Below are positions 55,983-64,000 of a stretch of 64,000 nucleotides of DNA, piece after piece. Source of the DNA: Rhodocollybia butyracea (Eukaryota > Basidiomycota > Agaricomycetes > Agaricales > Omphalotaceae). A model generated the notes under the pieces. That model saw nothing but the letters and a program-made list of their open reading frames with translations, had not been told where the DNA came from and did not search any database. The translations under genes were made by a program, and so were the position numbers. The stretch covers positions 43,041-107,040 of the forward strand of contig JADNRY010000207.1 of NCBI GenBank assembly GCA_015501585.1, given 5' to 3'. How positions within the stretch are numbered: the first letter of the stretch is position 1; each line of letters opens with the position of its first letter.

Positions 55983-57849
55983 ATGCCAGATCCTATAGCA
56001 ACTTGCCCACAATGTGGCTTTCATCTATACACTGCCAGTGCAGATACTGAATCAGCTCATACCAACCATGAACTGCTTCCTGCTTCCATCGAATATTTCT
56101 TACGCAATAACGAAAGTCCCCCAGAGTCCGGAGATCTCCTTGATATTCAGACTCTCCTTCACCAAGCTGAAAATGCATCGGCAGATTTGGAATCCCAAAT
56201 TTCACAGATGAAAGAAAGCATACGTCGCCTTACTTTCCAACGCGAACGTATCACGGCTAATATTCAGGCTTACCGCACCGTTTTACATCCCATTCGGCGT
56301 CTCCCTGCCGACATTATTCTCGAGATATTCGACTGGTGTGTAAGCGTCCAATCTATCGAGCCGGATTCCGTAGTCTTGGATAACCCGGAATTGAAACTTC
56401 CTGGATTAAGAGTGGTTCAGTCGTTACACTCTGTGCATCCTCCGTGGAATTTAGGCCAGGTTTCGAGAAATTGGAGGAATATTGCGCTTTCGTCACCGAA
56501 ATTGTGGTCTTCGGTGTCTATATTTTTACGGACAACGCATCCGTCAGCAAGTATTCAACGACGGGTTGAGCTCTCGCAGGTTTCCTTGCTGTCTATATAC
56601 CTCACTCGGTCTCACGACTATCCATTATCCGTATACATCAACTCTCTTCATGCTGAGCACCCTCTTCTTTCCATGATCTATGCACAAAGCCACCGCTGGC
56701 GCAATGCTGTAGGTGAAATCTTTATTCTTCCTACCAAAACTGACACATATTCAGGTGCTTTATTTACCCGTTGAAACACTTCGAAATCTATCCTTCTCAA
56801 TCAAAGGTGCACTCCCTATGTTGCGCACGCTTCTCTTATCTGTCACTCGAGACCCAGGTGCTTGCAATACAGCCCAGGAAAATTGGGAAAATGTTATTAC
56901 CGGGGACGTCGTTATTGACGCCTTTCAATATGCGCCATCCCTTAAATGCCTCGCAATCTCCCAAATCCCCTCTTTTCCTACCTTGTTCACAATGCCATGG
57001 GACCAGCTGCTCAGGTTCGAGTGCAACCTTAAAAGTCAAGCCCACCAACTTTCGGAGAACTCTATGAACCTCCACATTCTCCGCAGCGCACACAAACTCC
57101 AGATGGCAATGTTCAGGTGCTGTCACAAACCAATTCTCGATTTCGACAACTTGCAACCCATCCGTCACACGCATCTTCACACTCTGAACCTCTTCTCAGT
57201 TATGGATTCGAATCCAGCTATACCGCACATAGGTCAATTGCTCGATATCGTCACTCTTCCTACACTCTGCCACCTGAGTATCCACACCCAACGTCGTGAG
57301 TTGGACGCTTGCGACACGGTTTTGCGGTTCATTGAGAGGTCAGATCCAAAGAATCTTCGGGTTCTGTTGCTCAATGATATGCCGATGAGCGTAGAAGCTA
57401 CACAAAACTTGCTGAAGATTATTCCCTCGGTAGAACATTTGGGATTGAGTGGTGTCACTGACGAGGTTATCAGGACGATGTGTTGGAGTGGATCGAACAC
57501 CACTGGCGTTCGAGACTTGACCACAAGTGATACTCCCGCTTCTGCATCCGATAGTGGGGTGATTCTTCCGAAGCTTAGGCGACTAGCGTTTTATGGTTCG
57601 GAGAGTCTGTCAGTCAACCAAAGAAAACTTCTCGGGATGATAGAATCCCGTCGCTCCATAACTGCTGCTGTTTCTGGATCCCTTATCGTTGATATGGGAC
57701 AGGATGGTGGAGGGTTGCAAGACTCATTGACTACACCTGCAATGCTCGAACGCGTGGAAGTATCCCGCAAATACAACTTTAGTGATTCAGACACTGTACT
57801 CCGTTTGGACCGGCTGGTGGATGAGGGGCTGACTCTCGACCAACGATGA
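55983..57849 (+). CDS. F-box protein, two exons
   Basis: Exon 1 55983-56708, 46-nt intron 56709-56754, exon 2 56755-57849; 606 residues. N-terminus MPDPIATCPQCGFH has a CxxC pair. Residues about 60-95 form a coiled coil (ENASADLESQISQMKESIRRLTFQRERI), followed by the F-box LHPIRRLPADIILEIFDWCV, the usual LGQVSRNWRNIALSSPKLWSSV, and a long region of degenerate leucine-rich strands (LRTLLLSV, LKCLAISQIPSFP, LRVLLLNDMPM, VEHLGLSGV). By family it is a substrate receptor of an SCF ubiquitin ligase; the substrate is unknown. The frame is clean and the start is the first ATG. Confidence 0.88.
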
Positions 57850-57917
57850 AGCTTGTTATAGTTGTTTATTGTTCGAATACAACTTGTATGAATATGCTAA
57901 TTCAGTAATTAGTTCTC

Positions 57918-58611
57918 CTAGTCCATCTCTCGCTCTAAAAAACCTGTCCCGCCATTCTTCACCTTGTTCAAAAACATTTCATACCACTTTGCAAGTACAC
58001 CCATCGGAACAGCGACATCGGGGCCCAGATTTGAGCTCGAAGCAAAGCCAGAGATATAATTGAACAGATGTTTAACAATCCGTTCGGCAAGTACTGTTGG
58101 GTCCGGGGAGGTTTTGCAACAGTGCTACCGCTGACACTGCTCTGCGGTTGTGAGTTGGCAGGGATAGATTGCAGCTGCGGAAGAATCTGTGCCAAAGGTT
58201 CTATGGATAAACCAAGGACGGCGGTTGTGTCGGACTCGTTGGAACCGGGGTCATCAGATAGCATCGAGTCGGAAGAGGAATCAAAGGCGCGAGTAGTGGT
58301 GGACGATGTGAAGGATGCTCTGAGACGAAATATAGATGAGGGTTTCTCATTCGAGAGCCTAGATTCACAAATGATCATTTATGCAAGTTAAATGGCGTGT
58401 AAACTTACATTCCTAAGAGCTGAAATCCTTTTCCAGGCCAGTGTAAGTGAACAGTGCATCCATATCCTTCAGGAAACGGTATTGTTCCTAAGAGAAAGAC
58501 GCAAACGTGGTTGATACTGCTCGCATTGGGCAGCTCGAACACGGCATGAGTTTCGTCGATTTGGCGTAGATTTGTTTGCAAAAGACGGCCAGCGACTAGA
58601 CAACCAAACAT
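57918..58611 (-). CDS. Hikeshi/OPI10 family protein, three exons
   Basis: Known family: nuclear import carrier for Hsp70 in animals (Hikeshi), Opi10 in yeast. Exons 58409-58611, 58129-58358 and 57918-58093 join to 202 residues, the usual length. [44 protein letters not shown] and [22 protein letters not shown] match the N-terminal domain. [10 protein letters not shown] is the start of the linker. [16 protein letters not shown] and [16 protein letters not shown] match the C-terminal helices. The second intron (58094-58128) is only 35 nt but is required: without it the frame leaves the conserved C-terminus. An upstream ATG at 58701 would add about 30 unconserved residues and was not chosen. Confidence 0.9.
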
Positions 58612-58792
58612 TGGTAGAGTAGATAGTGAACTACAGCGAAAGAGTTCAAGCGCCGAAGAAACACATACTATCGATGTTCCACAATGTTCTGGTGACTTCA
58701 TGATTTATGGCGATGAGCAATACGATGAGCAATACTCTACTCACTGTCTTAAGAGTCAAACTCTCACCATCGTTGATCCTACAAAAAGTGAA

Positions 58793-60180
58793 ATGAAAAG
58801 GCAGAAGACGACCGAGGATGAAATAACGAGTATCTTGCCGCTGACTTCAACGACGGTGAGCCAGTTGAATCGCCTTACATACTAATTCAACGTCGCTCTC
58901 AGTCGCCTCATCTCCCTTGGGAAACTCTTCACTTGATATTCCTACGCGCAACAGTACCCGGAACGCTTGTTGTACCAGACTGCAGGCCACAAGGCGCATG
59001 GAATCTCAATACGAAGACGAAACTTCAACTCGTATCCGTCTGCAAAGACTGGTATGAGGCAGCAATCGGTCTTTTATATGGGGACATTGCAATCTATTCA
59101 TTAGTACAGTTTGGTGCGCTGGTGTCAACCTTGTACGAGAATCTTTCCCTCGCCGCACACGTAGTCTCTCTCCGCCTTGCTACTTACATCCCGCTAACAC
59201 ATTTGCCTCTTTTTCAACGCCTAGTCGAAACATTCAGCAAGGTGTGTTTGAACGCCAGGCGTTTCTCTTTTGAGGAATCATTCCTCGTGATGGACGAGGG
59301 CAATCCACTTGTTAGGCCTGCTAAGATTGAAGTTCCTCCTTGCATCGCCCTCAGTACGCTGACACACCTGGAGATACATAGTAGCTCGAGCATTCCTCTC
59401 AACCATGTTCTGATGAGCATGCCCCTGTTCGCGGGGCGCTTGGAATCATTGACCATTCTTACCACAGAATCAGAGAGTCACTTGCTTCCACCAGAACCTT
59501 CGCAACCCCTACAATTTCCTTTGTTACGAGTCTTTCAGTATCAACTGGATGATTTCAATTTACAATTTATCACCACCTTCTGGGAATTTCCCGTGTTGGA
59601 TACTCTGGTCAGTTCTGTTCTGCTCAGATTGGGCGGGATTTCGACCCAGAACGAGGAATACGTCAAGGATAGTGTTGCATTTCTCAAAGCCCACGGAAAG
59701 AGATTGAAAACTTTACTCCTCGAGTGGCCAGCAGCTCCATTTGACACTACACCCACCCAAGAAGCGATCGCCACATTCCCGCACCTCCGCCATCTTATTA
59801 TCCCTCCTTTTCTCGATATATCTGCTTCCCAGGTTCACTGGCTTGACTGCTTTCTCACAGAGGATGTTTTTTTTACGGAGAGACTTGTCCTCTTCTCAGA
59901 TCATGATCGACATACTCGTTTTCCCAACCTACAGTCTTACCGGTTCCTCGATCCAGATTTGGTACGCAAGCTGCCTCTGCTGTCTATCCTGCTCCCTCCA
60001 ACCACAGAAGAATGTCGATTTACTTTTCCTGGGGTCGACATCCAATGTGATACTTCTGCACTCTGGGGATCAAGTGCTTCAATTTGGGATAAGGATGAAC
60101 TTGATTACTCTTCAGGTGGCTCTGACTGGGAAGCAGAGTCTGATTCGGATTCGTCAAGCGACTCAGAATTGGGATGGTGA
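58793..60180 (+). CDS. F-box-type protein, first and intact member of a tandem array
   Basis: Exon 1 58793-58855 (MKRQKTTEDEITSILPLTSTT), 47-nt intron, exon 2 58903-60180; 446 residues. The F-box-like start SPHLPWETLHLIFLRATVPGTLV is followed by WNLNTKTKLQLVSVCKDWYEAAIGLLYGDIAIYSLVQF, typical of agaricomycete F-box proteins, leucine-rich repeats (LTHLEIHSSSSIPLN, LESLTILT, LKTLLLEWPA, LRHLIIPPF) and an acidic Ser/Asp tail. Two downstream copies are broken. Probable SCF ubiquitin-ligase adaptor, by family. Confidence 0.85.
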
Positions 60181-60969
60181 AGAGGAATTAACGCGCAGTT
60201 GGAGCTACTCATCGTCGAATTGAAAAATAGTGTTACTGGTGAGGCGAAGCTCGTTCTTTTTTTATTCTCGGTCATCAGAAGCTTATTCGGCCTTTACAGA
60301 CTATTTTTTCGAGCATTTCTCTTTTGAAAAGGCGCGGAAATTGCGGTGATGTCAAAAGTAGTGTGACTTTGAGACCATGAAAAGCCATACTTATACTATG
60401 TATTTTTTGGCATCAGCAACTGAGTTCCTCCACCACACGCCTTACTATGATACACCATCGGCGTAATATTCAAATGTTGAGGTGGCGGAGTGAATACACT
60501 GCCAGCCCATACTCAACAAATAATACTAGAACCCGAGCGTTCAGTATCAAGGTAGAGAGTCAGTGCTGTAGATCGGATGTAAATCTTCCCGACCCCCTTG
60601 ATCATACTTCCAGGTGCCTTCACCAGCAGGCCTTTGGTCATTCGTCTTCGACCATCAACATTTAGTGCTTGAGCCTAACACGCCAGGCGGTTATCGATTT
60701 CTCTCGTCGAGAGTGTATGCATTTATCGCCCGTTCATTCCTTAGTTTCATATAAGATGGACTCTAATACCAAAATTCTCGACTCCTCAGCCTTGCTGAGT
60801 TGCTGAGAGCGCTTGAGCCTTGATATCATGGCAATTACGTCACCAACTCTCACCTGATCTATTTTAATTTACTTTTGCTCTTTGTTTAATTTTTAGGCGT
60901 CTTGTTGTAGTTCACGAAGAAACTCGTTCGTGAATAAAAAATTTGCTAGACTTTGCTCGAAAGAGCAAA
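60181..60969. other. intergenic between tandem F-box copies
   Basis: No gene. A short promoter-like region precedes the second copy; no repeat of note was seen. Confidence 0.4.
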
Positions 60970-62410
60970 ATGAAAAGGCAGAAGACGGCCGAGGATGAAA
61001 AAACGAGCCTTTTAACCGATGACTTCAACAGTGAGCCAGTTAAATCGTCTCAAACAGCCAACTAATTCATCGTCGCCCTCAGTCACCTCATCTTCCTTGG
61101 GAAACTCTGCGCATGATATTTCTACGCGCAGCCGCACCCGGAATGCTTGTTGTACCAGATTCCAGGCCAAGATCTGCATGGAACCTCAATACAAAGACAA
61201 AACTTCACCTCATATCTGTCTGCAAAGACTGGTATGAGGCAGCAATTAGTCTTTTATATGAGGATGTCGCAATCTATTCAATGGTGCAGCTTGGCGCATT
61301 GGTGTCAAGCTTGTACGAGAATCCTTCACTCGCTGCACACGTAGTCTCTCTGCGCCTTGCTACTTACATCCCGGCAACAGATTTGCCTTTGTTTCAACGC
61401 CTAGTCGAAAAACCCATTAATATATGTTCAAACCTCAGATGTTTCTCGTTTGAAGAATCATTCCTCGTGGTGGACGAGGCCAGTCCACGTCATATGCCTA
61501 CTGCGATTGAAGTTCCCCTTGCATCGCCAGGCTCAGTACGCTGACCCACCTGGAGATACACAATAACTCGTGCATTCCCTTCCATCATGTTGCGATGAGC
61601 ATGCCCTTGTTCGCGACACACTTAGAGTCATTGATCGTAGAGTCATTGATTATTTTTGCTCGATATTCTGGAGATTCGGAGAATCGCTATTTGTTTCCAC
61701 CAATACCTTCAAAACCCCTTATATTTCCTCTATTACGAGTCTTCCAGCATCAACTGCTTGGCCCTGAACTACGATTTATTACTGCCCACTGGGAATTTCC
61801 CGTGTTAGACACTCTGGCTAGTATCATCGTACCTGGCTTGGGCGTCATGGTTCACCTCAACTACACCAGTGACAGTGTCGCATTTATCAATGCTCATGGA
61901 CAGAACTTGGAAGCTTTACTCCTTGATTGGCCTAAAGGTCCGTTTGACACTACAACCGCCCTAGAGGTGATCGCCACACTCTCGAACCTTCGCCATCTTA
62001 TTATTCCTCCTTTTCTTGATATATCTGCTTCCCAAGTTCACTGGCTAGACTGCTTTCTCAAAGATGATGACGATGTTCCTACCGAGAGACTCGTCCTCTT
62101 CTCAGATCATGTTCGACAAACCCGTTTTCCTAACCTGCTGTCCTACCGGGTCCTTGCTTCAGAACTGGTACGCAAGCTGCCTCTACTGCCTACACTGCTC
62201 CCTCCAGCCACTGAGGAATGTCGATTTACTTTTCCTGGGGTCGATATCCGATGTGATACATCTGCGCTTTCGGGATCAAGTGCTTTGGCCTGGGATAAGG
62301 AGGAACTTGATTATTCTTCAGGTGGCTCAGATCGGGCTGTAGAGTCGGATTCGGATTCGTCAAGCAACTCAGAATCAATGCCTCCTTGGAGATGGCGAGT
62401 TATGAAATAG
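60970..62410 (+). pseudogene. F-box tandem copy 2, frameshifted
   Basis: Starts MKRQKTAEDEKTSLL. A length change in exon 1 (ACCGATGACTTCAACA before the donor) puts the spliced frame out. Exon 2 reads LRAAAPGMLVVPDSRP...WYEAAISLLYEDVAIYS to a stop near 61544 caused by a 1-base change after EVPLAS, then resumes in another frame (61595-62410) through to the acidic tail. Confidence 0.8.
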
Positions 62411-63116
62411 TGTTTATAGTGGCATGTGCATTCTTGACTCAGTGGCTTGTTAATTACTGAACTTGTTCTAGCGCTCTTTGTTGGGTTTGTACTGTGTTCA
62501 CTTCGCCATCCCAACATATAAATCTCGCGCTGATTGGATGGTCATTCCTAACTTGATTTGTACTGCGGGCTGGCAAAGATGGTATAAATTTTTACCATAA
62601 ATTTACCCAAGGGTAATCAACAGCCAAGAATAATTTCCGAATATCGACGACACCACTGGCGTATGGTAGGCTACGGTAGGGCGTGGTGAAAAACTCAAGT
62701 TCTTGATGTTGAAGAAACTAATGTCAAATATGGCGTTTTGCATCATCTCAGACTACTGCTGATTTTAAGGTCCAGAATTTAACTTCCTTTTTCTTAATTT
62801 GTCGTATACCTTTGTTATAGATTCATGATGGTGCCCAAGCGATAGAGTCAGTAAAGGCTGAATGAGCTTCTGATGACCCAGCCCATTATTCGGTGTGATT
62901 TTATGACGATTGGTGATACTTGTTTACTCATCGTCTCAAGCTCTCACGAGTTAGACTTGAACCAGTCAGAACCAGTTCTCTGCTGTAGAGCGGTGATGGT
63001 TCCACGAACACGGCTGATCGTCAGTCATAAATGCGTCATAAAACAACGACTGGCTCGAGTCTACTCACGAGTCAACGTCGATCCTACAAGAAGAAAACTT
63101 TCTTCGAAAGAGCGAA
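62411..63116. other. intergenic between tandem F-box copies
   Basis: No gene recognised. Confidence 0.4.
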
Positions 63117-64000
63117 ATGAAAAGGCAGAAAAGAAACAAGCATGAAACGAGCCTCGGCTTACCGGTGGTGAGCTGGTTGAATTGACTCAGGTACCCAATT
63201 AATTCGTTGCGACCCATCCAGCTACCTCATCTTCCTTGGGAAACTCTTCACTTGATATTTCTACGTGCAACAGTACCCGGAACGCTTATTGTACCGGACT
63301 CCAGGCCACATTGTGCATGGAATCTGAATACCAAGACCAAACTGCGGCTTATATCTGTCTGCAAAGACTGGTATGAGGCCGGAATCAGTCTTTTATATGG
63401 GGACGTCGTAATCTATTCAATAGTGCAGTTTGGTGCATTGGTGTCAACCTTGTACAAGAACCCTTTGCTCGCTTCTCAGGTAATCTCCCTCCGCCTCTCT
63501 ACTTACATCCCGGAAAACAGCTTTGCCTCTGTTTGAACACCTAGTCGAAACCTCCAACAATGTATGTTTAAACCTCAGGTGTTTCTCTTTTGAGGAATCA
63601 TTCCTCGTGATGGATGAGGCCAATCCACTTCTTGTGCCCACGGCAATTGAAGCCCCCTTGCATCGCCCACAGTACATTGACACACCTGGAGATACATAGT
63701 AATCTAAGCATCCCCTTTAATCATGTTCTGATGAGCATGCCCTTGTTTGCAACGCACTTGGAGTCATTGATCATTCTTGCTAAATATCCTGAGGAGTCAC
63801 AGGATCGCTGGTTGTTTCCACCAATACCCTCAAAACCCCTCACATTTCCCGTGTTACGGGTCTTTCAGCACCAATTGACTGACCTTCACTTGCGATTTAT
63901 TACCGCCCACTGGGAATTTCCCGTGCTAGACACTCTGGCTAGTATTTTGGTGGACACAGTGAGCACCGTCGCGTTCACCTCTATCTGGGAAAAGGACTAC
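63117..64000 (+). pseudogene. F-box tandem copy 3, frameshifted, runs off the window
   Basis: Starts MKRQKRNKHETSLGLP, intron, LPHLPWETLHLIFLRATVPGTLIVPDSRP...VCKDWYEAGISLLYGDVVIYS. One extra base at about 63518 (CCGGAAAACAGC where copy 1 has CCGCTAACACA) leads to a stop at 63534-63536. Homologous sequence continues in the other frame to the edge. Confidence 0.8.

Noticed and set aside
1..64000. tRNA or rRNA genes, and telomeric TTAGGG arrays near the Penelope-like element
   Set aside because: None was seen by eye on either strand. A tRNAscan run could still reveal a divergent tRNA.

Overview
The window reads as nuclear DNA of a mushroom-forming basidiomycete (Agaricomycetes). Genes are cut by many short GT-AG introns (mostly 45-57 nt, a few near 35 nt, some GC-AG). 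There are F-box protein families, a DUF6532 gene and multi-pass membrane proteins of agaricomycete type. The mobile elements include a Ty1/copia element, a Penelope-like element and CACTG-ended MITEs. No rRNA or tRNA gene was recognised. Calls come from reading the sequence; no database search was run.

Layout. 0.4-4.0 kb: a small secreted Ser/Pro-rich protein and a nine-exon major-facilitator exporter that splices to an open 563-residue frame. 4-13.3 kb: decayed segmental duplications of one module, [MFS 3' end] - [one-TM protein, minus] - [Cys-rich protein, plus], with a DUF6532 gene and a coiled-coil gene between them. 13.6-18.6 kb: a tandem pair of a multi-pass membrane protein gene (one intact, one frameshifted), each followed by an F-box relic. 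19.6-20.2 kb: a fragment of the ribosome-biogenesis gene UTP21/WDR36.

20.3-35.7 kb is a transposon-rich graveyard. A young copia element (two 256-bp LTRs with one mismatch, TSD ACATT) splits an F-box pseudogene. An endonuclease-less Penelope-like element carries a hammerhead-ribozyme motif. Two CACTG-ended inverted-repeat elements have 3-bp target duplications, one just upstream of an F-box start and one inside a Cys-rich gene. 35.8-47 kb holds a 3.7-kb non-autonomous DNA transposon, a palindromic TA-flanked MITE, an unidentified 1.6-kb insert, and a third, inverted copy of the MFS/TM/Cys-rich module that contains the only intact Cys-rich gene.

47-64 kb is more ordinary: a GH92 alpha-mannosidase with two apparent frame breaks, a CoA-binding-domain protein, an ER FKBP prolyl isomerase ending HDEL, a gene built on a Mutator-type DNA-binding domain with a Pro-rich repeat, an F-box protein, Hikeshi/OPI10, and a tandem array of three related F-box genes of which only the first is intact.

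The main story is local duplication followed by decay. Several in-frame stops in duplicated or transposon DNA are TGA where an intact relative, or the family, has or suggests Arg CGA. That fits C-to-T change at CpG. The best candidates for something undescribed are the Cys-rich/TM divergent gene pair and the Penelope-like element with its ribozyme.
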